From the NCBI GenBank assembly GCA_003245835.1, contig QKCC01000151.1, forward strand, positions 1 to 42,304: 42,304 nucleotides of DNA. The letters are read 5' to 3'. Below the pieces are notes generated by a model. That model was not told the DNA's origin. It worked only from the letters and a program-made list of their open reading frames with translations, and did no database searches. Position 1 is the first letter of the stretch; the number at the start of each line of letters is the position of its first letter. Source of the DNA: Spirochaetales bacterium. Its GTDB lineage: Bacteria > Spirochaetota > Spirochaetia > UBA9216. A program made the position numbers and the translations under genes. This document shows positions 7,613-16,105 of this stretch, piece by piece.

Positions 7613-9333
7613 TTCCGGGCCTCCCCGCTTTCAAGAATTTTAAGTGCTTCATCGACAAGCTCTGCCGCATCATTAAAAATCAGCTGCTGCTGTCCGTAAA
7701 GTACCCCGTTTATACTTTCAAAGGTATTTTTAAGTTTCGCACTGTCTTCAGCGGTTCCGTGTATTTTCAGAAATCCGGTGAGGTCCCGGTTGAATTCCCT
7801 GAGAAACTCGTTCACATCACCTGATTTGGTTCTACCCATGCTTCTCCTGAGTTTCCTGACGGCCCTGCTTCTGTCTGCACGTTCAGCAGCCCTCTCCCTG
7901 AGCTGGGGAAGCAGTCGAGTTACAAGGGTTATAACCAGAAACACTGCCGGTGGCAGGAGCAGGATAATCTTTATAAGAAGTGACCCCGAAATTATGTCCG
8001 TCATTATCAACCCGGGTCTGAGCAGATCATCACCAGTATAGTTAAAATATATGCCGTCGCGCCTGGACTCAAGTTTCACTTTTTTTTCTGCCTGCCCGCT
8101 TGTACCGCCCTCAAGCTCTCCTGACGTAACTATCTGGGTTTCGAGAACATTTATAGGAATCGCAATTGTTTCGGCATATTCATACTTCTCTGTGTCTGTA
8201 TTAAAATAACTGAACCTTATCGGCGGGATTTTATTTACCGACGAATCTTTTATCCTGATTGTCTGGGTTATGGTTTTTGTATTACCTGATACTTTTGCTG
8301 AAGATCTTGTATCGGGAATATCAATGCCGTCGCCAAGATACCCGGCAAGCGGCGGAATACGGATATCAGTATTGTTCATTCCGTGAATCATAAGACTCAG
8401 GGTAAGAGGATCGCCGATGTGAACGTCTCGCGGTTCCAACAAAAGCTCTAGAGAAATATCACCTGATAAACCGAAAAAACCGTCCGGTTTTCCGCCCGCA
8501 GGAAAATCATTGACCCTGATCACTGCGCTGTTTCCCGGTATAACTGTTCTTCCGTAGGCTTCCTGCTGATGAATCCTTCCGAAAAAATCCTGTACCTGTT
8601 CATACCCCGTTACACTCTCGAACGAAGCGGTGGAATTCTCAAGCCTGAATGTTCCTTCAGTATCCGGCTTCAATGATAATACAGCAGACAGTCCGGACCT
8701 TCCTCCCCGGCTTTCGCTGCCGAACACGATTGGCTCGCCGTTTATATTAATCTCGTACTGATCCCTGCCGGCTGCGGCCGGCAAAGCATCGTAATCAAGA
8801 CCATCAAGCCCTGGAATATTAATCTGCAGAGATCGCAGGCTTTTACCATATAAGAAACTTATTTTCAAAAAACATTCTTCATTAAGAAAAACCTGTTCGC
8901 GGTCAAACTGCAGCTCGAGACTGAAATCCTCAGAAGTACGGGGCTGCCTGACCTGAAAAGTAAGTTCATTTGTGGCAAGCTTTTTTCCTTCTGCTTCTAT
9001 CTCAATCGGGGGAATCGTTATATTTCCGGATTTCGCCGGGGTCAGCCTGAATCCGTAGACATAAGCCTTCCTGACAGTTTCCGTTACCTTGCCGTTTATG
9101 TTGGTGACTGATCTGCTGCTTCGTACAGTACCGCCGAGGGGGTCAGTCCTGACATCCGGAATATAAAGCTTCGGCGTGATTGCCTGCTCGCTGCCCTGAA
9201 GGTAAATCGTCAGCTGTACCGAATCACCAAGCCAGATTTCATCACTGTCGAGTCCTGCCGAAACAGAAATATTCTGCCCGAAAACTCCGCCGGACACAAA
9301 GAGCAGCAATATAACCGGAATAATAGCCTTCAT
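7609..9333 (-). CDS. batD: BatD-like exported beta-sandwich protein
   Basis: I prefer the ATG at 9333, which follows AGGAAAA and starts a clean signal peptide, MKAIIPVILLLFVSGGVFGQ. An in-frame ATG at 9375 would only add a charged leader over the end of batC. The 574-residue product is mostly beta-rich with BatD (DUF11-like) domains outside the membrane, for example GDSVQLTIYLQGSEQ near residue 30 and GDPLTLSLMIHGMN near 315. One membrane helix lies near 440-465 and a charged cytoplasmic tail follows. It sits between batC and batE in the usual order. It probably forms the large periplasmic part of a Bat complex. Confidence 0.85.
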   Translation of the reverse strand: MKAIIPVILLLFVSGGVFGQNISVSAGLDSDEIWLGDSVQLTIYLQGSEQAITPKLYIPDVRTDPLGGTVRSSRSVTNINGKVTETVRKAYVYGFRLTPAKSGNITIPPIEIEAEGKKLATNELTFQVRQPRTSEDFSLELQFDREQVFLNEECFLKISFLYGKSLRSLQINIPGLDGLDYDALPAAAGRDQYEININGEPIVFGSESRGGRSGLSAVLSLKPDTEGTFRLENSTASFESVTGYEQVQDFFGRIHQQEAYGRTVIPGNSAVIRVNDFPAGGKPDGFFGLSGDISLELLLEPRDVHIGDPLTLSLMIHGMNNTDIRIPPLAGYLGDGIDIPDTRSSAKVSGNTKTITQTIRIKDSSVNKIPPIRFSYFNTDTEKYEYAETIAIPINVLETQIVTSGELEGGTSGQAEKKVKLESRRDGIYFNYTGDDLLRPGLIMTDIISGSLLIKIILLLPPAVFLVITLVTRLLPQLRERAAERADRSRAVRKLRRSMGRTKSGDVNEFLREFNRDLTGFLKIHGTAEDSAKLKNTFESINGVLYGQQQLIFNDAAELVDEALKILESGEARK

Positions 9334-9355
9334 AATATTTTTCCTGCATGTTGTT

Positions 9356-10306
9356 CTACCAGTTCCGTTCGGCATCGGTTATTCCTCCCCTGCTGTCAAG
9401 CCTGTTCTGCTGTTTCTGCCTATCAGCCTCGCTGTCTAAAATGTCGTCTGCTTCGGAATTACCGTCATTCTGCCCCGCGGCTGCTGCTGCGTCCGCAAAT
9501 GCCTGCTCGGCTGCTTTCTGGTACTCCGCGGCTGCCTCCCTGTTGCCCTTATCGAGGGCTTCAGCAGCTTTCGCCTGGTTTTGAGCGGCTTCATTAAAAC
9601 CGGCATTGCCGGATGACTTCTGAAGTTCCCTCTGTTCGTCAGCCAGCTGACCGTCACTGCCGGAGCCGCTTTCGGTCCGTTCCCGCAGGTCTTGCTGCTG
9701 AGCTTTCATCTCATCGGCATTGCTGCCGGAATTGTCATTTCCTGACTGGGCTCCATCCGACTGCCTTGCGCCGCTCTTCTGCTGAGACCCGCTATTCTGC
9801 TGAGACCCGCTGTCCGACTGCTCGCCGGGGCTCCCTGATGAATTATTTTCCTGCTGCCCGTTTTTATCTTTACCGCTGTCCTGCTGTTCACCGCCGGCAT
9901 CCCTGTTTTCATCGTCCTCAGGAGGCGGAAGTTTTGACAGTTCTTCCCGGACCACCTGCATATTCTTTCTGACGTTTTTCATCTGTTCAGCAGGAAGACG
10001 ACCTATATCAGCCGCACGCTTCAGTGATTCATAAGCGCTTTCAAGCAAAGGTTTCTTTTCATCCTGTGTCTGGGCTCTTGCGGCAAGCTCGGCCTGAACT
10101 GTACCGAGATTATAGTAACCCGCCGAGGCAGTTCTGCCGTCTTCGGAAGCAGCGGCTTTCCTAAACTCATCAGCGGCTTCCTGCAGCCTGCCTTCGGAAT
10201 ACAACTCAACCCCTGCCGAAAGCGGGCTGCCGCCTGAACCGGAGGCAAAAACGGCAGCAGAAACAATTGTGAAGAATATAAAAATGCAAACCGGTTTTCT
10301 GCTCAT
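9356..10306 (-). CDS. batC: BatC-like TPR protein with low-complexity Q/S/G-rich middle
   Basis: A 316-residue exported protein. A signal peptide covers residues 1-22 (cleavage likely after VFASG), and TPR-like helices run from about 25 to 120 (EGRLQEAADEFRKAA). Residues about 125-235 are a low-complexity stretch rich in Gln, Ser, Gly, Asp and Asn. A second alanine/glutamine-rich helical region (EALDKGNREAAAEYQKA) ends the chain. TPR plus disordered linker is typical of BatC. It overlaps batB by four bases. Base composition in the low-complexity part is repetitive, so small length differences between strains would be expected. Confidence 0.8.
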   Translation of the reverse strand: MSRKPVCIFIFFTIVSAAVFASGSGGSPLSAGVELYSEGRLQEAADEFRKAAASEDGRTASAGYYNLGTVQAELAARAQTQDEKKPLLESAYESLKRAADIGRLPAEQMKNVRKNMQVVREELSKLPPPEDDENRDAGGEQQDSGKDKNGQQENNSSGSPGEQSDSGSQQNSGSQQKSGARQSDGAQSGNDNSGSNADEMKAQQQDLRERTESGSGSDGQLADEQRELQKSSGNAGFNEAAQNQAKAAEALDKGNREAAAEYQKAAEQAFADAAAAAGQNDGNSEADDILDSEADRQKQQNRLDSRGGITDAERNW

Positions 10307-11325
10307 GCCGCCTGCCTCCTGACCGGAAGGTATCTAAAGCACATATAAACGAGGATTAGAATCACCGCAGGCAGAAGAAAATACTGAAAATCCTCTTCAT
10401 GCTCAACCGTTTCCTCCGTGTCGGTATACCTCGATTCCCGGCTTTTAATCAGCTCTGAATATATTTCACCCATATCAAAAGCACCGGTTGAAACATTGAG
10501 GTATCTTCCGCCCGGAGTCGCTGCCGTCATTCTGCGCAGTGTCGCCGCATCCAGCCTGCTCCAGACCTCCTGCCCCTGGTATGTAAGAAAGGCCCGGTTG
10601 CCGTTCGCGTCAGTTACCGGTATCCGCCTTCCGACGTCCTCGTCACCGAGCCCGATCGCTATAAGCCTGATATTATTTTCACCGAGTGTCCCGGCAGCCT
10701 TTTCGGGGTAGCTCTGCTGATCTTCGCCGTCCGTAATTAAAATTATGTCCCGGTAGCCGCCGCTTCCGCTCTGAAGCACATCAGTCATAGTTTTTCTGAG
10801 TGCATCGCCTATCATGCTGCCGCCGACGGAAACAGAATCAACCGATAGCTGTTCGACCGACTGTCTGAAAAAACTGTAATCGAGAGTCAACGGGCATTTA
10901 ACAACCGCATTGCCCGCAAAAGCAACTAGCCCGACGCGGTCCCCGTCGATTACCGACAATGCGTCTATAACGGCAAGCTTTGCCCTCGATAACCGGTCCG
11001 GGTATAGATCTTCGGCAAGCATCGAACGCGAAACGTCTATTACAAATACCACATCACGCCCTTTTCGCGATACAGTTGACTCTGTCTGCCTCCAGCTCGG
11101 CCTTGCCGCGGCAAAAACCGTAAGCAGCAATGCCGCTGTAACAACCGAAAGAAGAATAAACTTACGGCGGGTATTCCACAGGCCGGATGCGGAAGCAGAA
11201 GCGAACTGCGATGAAATTATCTTCCGCGACCTGATTATTCCGAATACGGCGGCGCCCGCAGCGGCGAGGGGAATCCATACGTAAATAATCACCTGGGGAT
11301 TAAGCAGCAGGAACCGATCAGTCAT
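10303..11325 (-). CDS. batB: BatB-like von Willebrand factor A membrane protein
   Basis: 340 residues with membrane helices near 12-30, 55-72 and 310-330, and a von Willebrand factor A domain between them. The metal-binding MIDAS site is DVSRSM near residue 95, completed by the threonine region around LITDGED. The topology places the vWA domain on one side of the membrane between the second and third helices. BatA and BatB are paired vWA proteins thought to form a complex with BatC. Four-base overlaps with both neighbours indicate tight coupling. Confidence 0.88.
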   Translation of the reverse strand: MTDRFLLLNPQVIIYVWIPLAAAGAAVFGIIRSRKIISSQFASASASGLWNTRRKFILLSVVTAALLLTVFAAARPSWRQTESTVSRKGRDVVFVIDVSRSMLAEDLYPDRLSRAKLAVIDALSVIDGDRVGLVAFAGNAVVKCPLTLDYSFFRQSVEQLSVDSVSVGGSMIGDALRKTMTDVLQSGSGGYRDIILITDGEDQQSYPEKAAGTLGENNIRLIAIGLGDEDVGRRIPVTDANGNRAFLTYQGQEVWSRLDAATLRRMTAATPGGRYLNVSTGAFDMGEIYSELIKSRESRYTDTEETVEHEEDFQYFLLPAVILILVYMCFRYLPVRRQAA

Positions 11326-12365
11326 GGGAGCCTCCTGAATACGGTTGAATCAAGAACAAGCCCGGCGCTGATCATAATTAACCCGGCAATTGCGAAGGCA
11401 GTGAATAATTCACGGTATCTATACCGGGTGTATGAGACAATCTCTGTTTTCTCAAGGTTATCAATAGCCTGATAGACGGCTGCAAGCTCTTCAGCCGAGT
11501 CCGCCTGAAAATATTCCCCGCCGGTCAGTTCAGAGAGAGCACTAAGCGTCGCCCTGTCTACTGCGTCGCCGGCAGGGACCATACTGGTTCCGAAAATTCC
11601 GTTGACTTTGTAGTAGGCAGTTCCGCCGAATCCTATTGAATAGATCTTCACACCCCAGTCGGCTGCAAGCTGCGCGGCTTCACGCGGACTGTATTTACCT
11701 GCATTGTTTTCGCCGTCTGTCAAAAGGATTATTATCTTACTGGTTATTTCATATCCCTTGTCCGGGTCATTATTTTCCGAAGCGGATTTCAGTCTTGCCG
11801 CAGCCAGGGCTACTGCGTCCCCTATTGATGTGCCGTCCTCATCACGCGAGGTTACAACGTCAAGCCCGGCAGTGAAATCTTTCAGCACATCATGCGAAAG
11901 AGAAAGCGGTGCGAGGGTGTCGGCAAATCGGGCGAATGAAATGAGTCCAACCATATCATCCGGCCTTCCTTCCAGGGTCTTGCCGTCTCCGGAAATAAAA
12001 TCATTCAGCGTTTTTTTAACAATATCGATCCTGCGCGTGTACCGGCCCTTGTTTTCTATCTGGGCGGCCATACTGCCGCTGTGATCGATTACCAGTTCTA
12101 TTGCCACACCGTTTGTAACCTTTTTTGATTCATCCAGTTTCTCACGCGGCCGTGCAAGAGCGATTATAAGAAGAACTGATCCTGCCGCAATCATAAGAAA
12201 GGGCAGCCATACAAACCTCTGTCTGACAGATTTGATACCTACCGAAAGCGGAAAGGAACTCGAAAAACCAAGCCCGCGGCGCCTTCCCCCCTGTTTTATA
12301 ATCAGGAAAATAATCACGGCAAGAACAGGCAGAAGCGCGAATGCCCAGGGAGACTCAAAACTCAT
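11322..12365 (-). CDS. batA: BatA-like von Willebrand factor A membrane protein
   Basis: The first of the two vWA proteins. Helices lie near 6-22 and 52-72, then a vWA domain with MIDAS motif DHSGSM near residue 92 and LLTDGENNAG, and a last helix near 320-340. I prefer the ATG at 12365 because GGGGG lies nine bases before it. The ATG at 12374 directly abuts that stretch, would add only Met-Ile-Ile, and is the alternative. The start overlaps the end of the lipoprotein gene. Length (347 residues) is normal for BatA. Confidence 0.88.
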   Translation of the reverse strand: MSFESPWAFALLPVLAVIIFLIIKQGGRRRGLGFSSSFPLSVGIKSVRQRFVWLPFLMIAAGSVLLIIALARPREKLDESKKVTNGVAIELVIDHSGSMAAQIENKGRYTRRIDIVKKTLNDFISGDGKTLEGRPDDMVGLISFARFADTLAPLSLSHDVLKDFTAGLDVVTSRDEDGTSIGDAVALAAARLKSASENNDPDKGYEITSKIIILLTDGENNAGKYSPREAAQLAADWGVKIYSIGFGGTAYYKVNGIFGTSMVPAGDAVDRATLSALSELTGGEYFQADSAEELAAVYQAIDNLEKTEIVSYTRYRYRELFTAFAIAGLIMISAGLVLDSTVFRRLP

Positions 12366-13242
12366 TATTATCATCCCCCAGCTCTTTTAGGAAAATATCA
12401 GTAAGTGCAGTCCGGCCTTCATGTGCTTCAATGCTCTCTGCTGAAAACCGGGCCCGGTCAAAAAGCTGCCGATATTCTGCGGACCTTTCAGGACCGAGCA
12501 GAGCTTCCAGAGCCCTGAACGCATCCCGAATATTTATACCGGAATCATTCACGATGTATGACGACCGAAACTCCGCAATGAGCTCATCGCGGGTTTTCGG
12601 CGGAGCGTTTCGCTCCGGCTTTGTTTTCTTACGATGCCTCGCGACGATAAATACCGATGCAGCTGCTGCAGCTGCAAAGATGACTGCAGCAGCTGTGATT
12701 TTTGAAACAGACGAAGATTCCTCAGGCAGGTAGAGCTGTCCAAGTGTATGCTCCTGCTCATCTTCGCCGAATGCCGATGCTGCTTTTAATATAACCTCGT
12801 CTGTTTTAAGGTCATCTTCAAAACGGACCGTGAGCGACGGAAAAACAATCTCTCCGGGAAGCCACGCCTCGACTTCGAAAACAACGCGGCTGATCATCCT
12901 GCCGTCTTTCAGTACCGGCCTGCCTTCATCAAAGTCTGTTATAACAGTATTGGAATACTTGTCGGAATTATCAACATCCGGCGGAAGCAGAATATATGAG
13001 CCGCCTTCAGGGTACTCAATTTCAAGAGTGAATTCGGCCGTTTTTCCGTAATCTATACTGCCTGATGGGTATGAGAGTCTTAAACTGTACTCCCCGCGCG
13101 TATAGCTGTCAGTTCTGTATGAAGACTGCCCGGTTGAAGCCCCTGGATTTCCTGAACATCCTAAAAAGCAGAAAATCAGCATGGCGAATAAAACAGCCGG
13201 CAGGAAACGCCTCATTAATCCAGAATGCAGGAAGTTTTTCAC
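12355..13242 (-). CDS. Predicted lipoprotein of the Bat operon, one C-terminal-side membrane helix
   Basis: 295 residues. The N-terminus is a lipoprotein signal (basic start, LIFCFLGCSG with the cysteine near residue 29). A beta-rich exported part covers about 35-165 (AEFTLEIEYPEGGSYILLPP), then an alanine-rich membrane helix near 180-200, a basic stop (RHRKKTKPER) and a helical cytoplasmic tail of about 90 residues. The outline resembles a short BatD, or the DUF4381-like proteins seen between DUF58 and BatA genes elsewhere. I do not recognise a specific family with certainty. It overlaps the DUF58 gene by four bases and batA by about ten, so it belongs to the operon. Confidence 0.7.
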   Translation of the reverse strand: MKNFLHSGLMRRFLPAVLFAMLIFCFLGCSGNPGASTGQSSYRTDSYTRGEYSLRLSYPSGSIDYGKTAEFTLEIEYPEGGSYILLPPDVDNSDKYSNTVITDFDEGRPVLKDGRMISRVVFEVEAWLPGEIVFPSLTVRFEDDLKTDEVILKAASAFGEDEQEHTLGQLYLPEESSSVSKITAAAVIFAAAAAASVFIVARHRKKTKPERNAPPKTRDELIAEFRSSYIVNDSGINIRDAFRALEALLGPERSAEYRQLFDRARFSAESIEAHEGRTALTDIFLKELGDDNNEF

Positions 13243-14123
13243 CTTCGGGCCTCACGCTTCAGGAAAAAGGATGACAGCTTATGGATGTATTCCTCTGAAA
13301 TATCAAGTTCGAGAAAATCACACCCGTAACGGCGGAACGTATTTCCAAGCTGCACAAGCCGATGCAGAAATCTTTTTTTATATTCCGCCCTTACCCTTCG
13401 ATCGGAAGTATCGAGCATAATACTTCTGCCTGTTTCGGCATCTTCGAAGGTCATAAGCCCGGCCTGGGGAAGTTCTTTCTCTGCAGGGTCGTAAAGATAA
13501 AGGCTTACGATTTCATGCTTTCGGGAACTCACTTTCAGTTCATCATAGAATCCCGGATCATAAAAGTCGGAAATCAAAAATACAATACTCCGCCTGTGAA
13601 CTACCCTGCCTAGATAATTCAGCGCTGATGCAATCGATGTTCCTCTGCCTTCGGGACGGAAGGCGAGCAGTTCACGAACCATATGCATTGTGTGCGTCAT
13701 CCCCCTGCCCGGCGGAATAAACAGCTCCGGCCTGTCCGAAAAAAGCAGAAGCCCGGTACGGTCGTTATTTTGGGAGGCTGAAAATGACAGAACAGAAACT
13801 ATCTCGGCGGCTGTTTCAGCCCGGCTTCTTCCCTTGCTGCCGAAATCACCCGAAGGTGAAACATCGACAAGAAAGAAAACCGACTGCTCGCGTTCTTCCC
13901 GAAAACGCTTAATGTGAGGGAACCCTGTTCTTGCGGTTACATTCCAGTCGATTGACCTGATTTCGTCGCCGGGACTGTATTCCCGGACCTCTTCAAATTC
14001 GAGCCCCGCGCCTTTAAATGCGCTCTCGAACTCCCCAGCGAATATCGATGTGACCCTCTGCCTGGTGATTATGCGTATCAGTTCGACTTTTTTAAGAATT
14101 TCCTTGTCGATTGGACCCTGCAT
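13239..14123 (-). CDS. DUF58 domain protein (vWA-like), MoxR partner
   Basis: 294 residues with the DUF58 signature near 45-85 (REYSPGDEIRSIDWNVTART, then FREEREQSVFFLVDVS) and a vWA-like fold after it. The MIDAS-type DVSPSGDFG is partly degenerate, because the usual DxSxS reads Asp-Val-Ser-Pro-Ser. No membrane helix is seen, so it is probably cytoplasmic or peripheral. DUF58 proteins almost always accompany MoxR ATPases and are thought to be their substrate or adaptor. It follows moxR by 14 bases and overlaps the next gene by four. Confidence 0.87.
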   Translation of the reverse strand: MQGPIDKEILKKVELIRIITRQRVTSIFAGEFESAFKGAGLEFEEVREYSPGDEIRSIDWNVTARTGFPHIKRFREEREQSVFFLVDVSPSGDFGSKGRSRAETAAEIVSVLSFSASQNNDRTGLLLFSDRPELFIPPGRGMTHTMHMVRELLAFRPEGRGTSIASALNYLGRVVHRRSIVFLISDFYDPGFYDELKVSSRKHEIVSLYLYDPAEKELPQAGLMTFEDAETGRSIMLDTSDRRVRAEYKKRFLHRLVQLGNTFRRYGCDFLELDISEEYIHKLSSFFLKREARR

Positions 14124-14137
14124 ATATTCTTTACCGC

Positions 14138-15139
14138 TTAAGGTGCCGGAATCTTTTCAATTATCATTTCGATGATATCTTCAGAACTCAATCCTTCGGC
14201 TTCGGCTTCATAGCTCGGTACAACACGATGACGCAGCACATCCGGTGCTGCAGTTTTAACATCAGCCGGAATAACATAGGTCCGTCCCTGCAGAAGGGCC
14301 GATGCTTTTGCCGCCATTGTCAGAAAGATGGTTGCCCTCGGGGATGCACCGTATTTTATAAGGTGAGCTGCTTCAATACCGTATGTTTCCGGATTTCTGC
14401 CGGCCTGAACAAGATCGACAATATATTCTTCAATCACAGGTTCGATGTGGATGCTGTCCAGAAAATCCCTGACCGAAAGCACATCATCGCCTGAGGCTAC
14501 AGTCTCAATATCGGCAGTCGGGTTTGCCTTCGCCATCAGCCGCAGGATTCTCAGTTCTTCATCCCGGTTCGGATAAGTAATTTTGACCTTGAGCATAAAC
14601 CGGTCGACCTGGGCTTCCGGCAGGGGGTAAGTTCCCTCCTGCTCAATCGGGTTCTGGGTAGCCATGACCATAAAAGGCTGCTGAAGCGGCCATGTTTCAT
14701 CGCCGATTGTAACCTGACGTTCCTGCATTGATTCAAGCAGCGCGGACTGGACCTTGGCCGGCGCCCTGTTTATTTCATCAGCGAGAATTATATTGCTGAA
14801 CACCGGCCCCTTCTTCGGGCTGAACTCCCCTGTTTTCGGGTTGTAAATAAGTGTACCGATGATGTCCGCTGGAAGAAGGTCCGGAGTGAACTGTATGCGC
14901 TGAAACCCGAGTCCGAGCGTCTTTGCCAGGGTATTGACCGCAAGGGTCTTTGCAAGTCCCGGAACTCCTTCTATAAGAACATGCTGATTACATATCAGAC
15001 CAATAAGCAGTCTGTTAACCAGGTAGTCCTGTCCAACAAGAACTTTCCTGATTTCTTTTTCAATTTGAAGTATTTTTGCCAGTCCCGGCGGGACCTCGTC
15101 TCTGCCGTCTGATAAATGGATTACCTGCTGGTCCGTCAT
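14138..15139 (-). CDS. moxR: MoxR-family AAA+ ATPase
   Basis: 333 residues with Walker A GVPGLAKT near 58-65, Walker B ILADEINRAP near 120-128, sensor 1 ATQNPIEQEGTYPLPEAQ and a C-terminal lid. MoxR ATPases act as chaperones that mature or remodel metal-centre or envelope complexes, working with vWA proteins such as those encoded next. It is the first gene of the 8-gene Bat operon. AGGAG precedes the ATG. The leader contains an AT-rich stretch enclosed by an inverted repeat at 15161-15211. Confidence 0.93.
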   Translation of the reverse strand: MTDQQVIHLSDGRDEVPPGLAKILQIEKEIRKVLVGQDYLVNRLLIGLICNQHVLIEGVPGLAKTLAVNTLAKTLGLGFQRIQFTPDLLPADIIGTLIYNPKTGEFSPKKGPVFSNIILADEINRAPAKVQSALLESMQERQVTIGDETWPLQQPFMVMATQNPIEQEGTYPLPEAQVDRFMLKVKITYPNRDEELRILRLMAKANPTADIETVASGDDVLSVRDFLDSIHIEPVIEEYIVDLVQAGRNPETYGIEAAHLIKYGASPRATIFLTMAAKASALLQGRTYVIPADVKTAAPDVLRHRVVPSYEAEAEGLSSEDIIEMIIEKIPAP

Positions 15140-15160
15140 AAAAAACTCCTGAATAAATTG

Positions 15161-15211
15161 CGGTCTGCCGTTTTTATTAAAAATAAATATAAAAAATAAA
15201 AAGACAGACCG
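15161..15211. repeat. Inverted repeat around an AT-rich stretch upstream of moxR
   Basis: CGGTCTG (15161-15167) and CAGACCG (15205-15211) are perfect inverted arms around about 37 bases that are almost all A and T. It lies in the 148-base gap between moxR and the queuosine-precursor transporter gene. It could be an operator pair, a 5' leader structure of the Bat operon, or chance. The enclosed sequence contains several TATAAT-like words, so the moxR promoter is probably here. Confidence 0.35.
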
Positions 15212-15287
15212 TCAACACACTTCAGCAACCGATCAGCGGCTTGAATGTAAAAGTAATGTAAATTAGACTCCGAAAATACCCGGGTAA

Positions 15288-15971
15288 CTACTCGACTATG
15301 CCTCGATCCTTCCAGCTTCTTGCCAGGTAGACCAGAGGAGTGTCAGCCGCGGCAACAATCCATTTAAACAGGTAGGTTGTCAGCAGAATTTCCAGCAGGA
15401 CCTTGATTTCGAAAACCCCGGCAAAGGCGATAAAGGTGAAAACGATACTGTCTATCAGCTGGCTGACCATCGTCGACGCGTTGTTTCTTAACCAGATGTA
15501 CTTTTTATCGGGACGCCGTGCTTTAAGGCGGTTGTAGGCCCAGACGTCATGCGTCTGCGAAAGAGCATACGCGGCAAGACTGCCGACGGCAATCCTCGGA
15601 AGCAATCCGAAGATGGTTTTCAGGCTTTCCTGGGAAAAATCCGATTCGTGCGGAATAAAGGCAAGCGCCAGCTGCATCAGTACCGTCATAGTTATGAGGG
15701 CAAAAAAGCCGATACCGACCGCTTTTGCGGCTTCCTTTCGGCCGTAATTTTCACTCAGAATATCAGTAACAAGAAAAGAAGTCGCGTAGACTATATTGCC
15801 GAGGGTTGCGATTAAACCGAAGAGTTCGACTGTTTTTACAACCTGAATATTGGCTGCGATGACCGAAATCGGTATCCAGATAAACAGGCCGAGTTTACCG
15901 AACAGCCTGTATGCGAGCATAATCGCCGCAAAGTTTATAATCAGCATTATAAACCAGAGAAAAGCATTCAT
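15288..15971 (-). CDS. Queuosine precursor transporter (YhhQ/DUF165 family)
   Basis: A 227-residue integral membrane protein with about six hydrophobic segments and the family signature GNIVYATSFLVTDILSENYG near 58-77. YhhQ-type carriers import queuine precursors (preQ0 or preQ1) for tRNA modification. The assignment is strongly supported by a preQ1-I riboswitch directly before the start codon. The ATG at 15971 has GGAGG seven bases upstream, inside the riboswitch region. No other queuosine gene is in the window. Confidence 0.92.
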   Translation of the reverse strand: MNAFLWFIMLIINFAAIMLAYRLFGKLGLFIWIPISVIAANIQVVKTVELFGLIATLGNIVYATSFLVTDILSENYGRKEAAKAVGIGFFALITMTVLMQLALAFIPHESDFSQESLKTIFGLLPRIAVGSLAAYALSQTHDVWAYNRLKARRPDKKYIWLRNNASTMVSQLIDSIVFTFIAFAGVFEIKVLLEILLTTYLFKWIVAAADTPLVYLARSWKDRGIVE

Positions 15972-15978
15972 TGAAGTG

Positions 15979-16021
15979 CCTCCGTCGTTTTGTTAAGGCG
16001 GGTAACTGCGACCGCCGGAGG
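15979..16021 (-). promoter_or_regulatory. preQ1-I riboswitch controlling the transporter
   Basis: Read 5' to 3' on the minus strand from 16016: stem GGCGG, loop UCGCAGUUAC, stem CCGCC, then the A-rich tail UUAACAAAAC. This is nearly base for base the preQ1-I aptamer layout known from Thermoanaerobacter tengcongensis (loop UCGCAGUAAC, tail UUAACAAAAC). The tail runs into the Shine-Dalgarno GGAGG (15983-15979). A CCUCC just 5' of the aptamer (16021-16017) is exactly complementary to that GGAGG, giving a possible outer stem that hides the ribosome site. Control is therefore probably at translation. Ligand class is by motif recognition, not by covariance search. Confidence 0.88.
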
Positions 16022-16070
16022 TGATACTATTGAAAATAAAGTTTTTTTTCAAGGGTCCGTTCCTGCAGAT

Positions 16071-16099
16071 TTTTCATCCGGGAAATTTAATATTATATT
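16071..16099 (+). promoter_or_regulatory. Candidate promoter for the gene at 16106, leaderless type
   Basis: -35-like TTTTCA (16071-16076), 17-base spacer, -10 TATATT (16094-16099). Only six bases separate the -10 from the ATG, which would place the transcript start at or beside the start codon. No Shine-Dalgarno is present. Confidence 0.4.
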
Positions 16100-16105
16100 A
16101 TTTAT

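Noticed and set aside
9616-9972. A plus-strand frame and repeated CTGCTGAGACCCGCT-like units, considered as a tandem repeat or CRISPR-like array
   Set aside because: The repetition is codon-level low complexity (Gln/Ser/Gly) of batC; there are no regular spacers.
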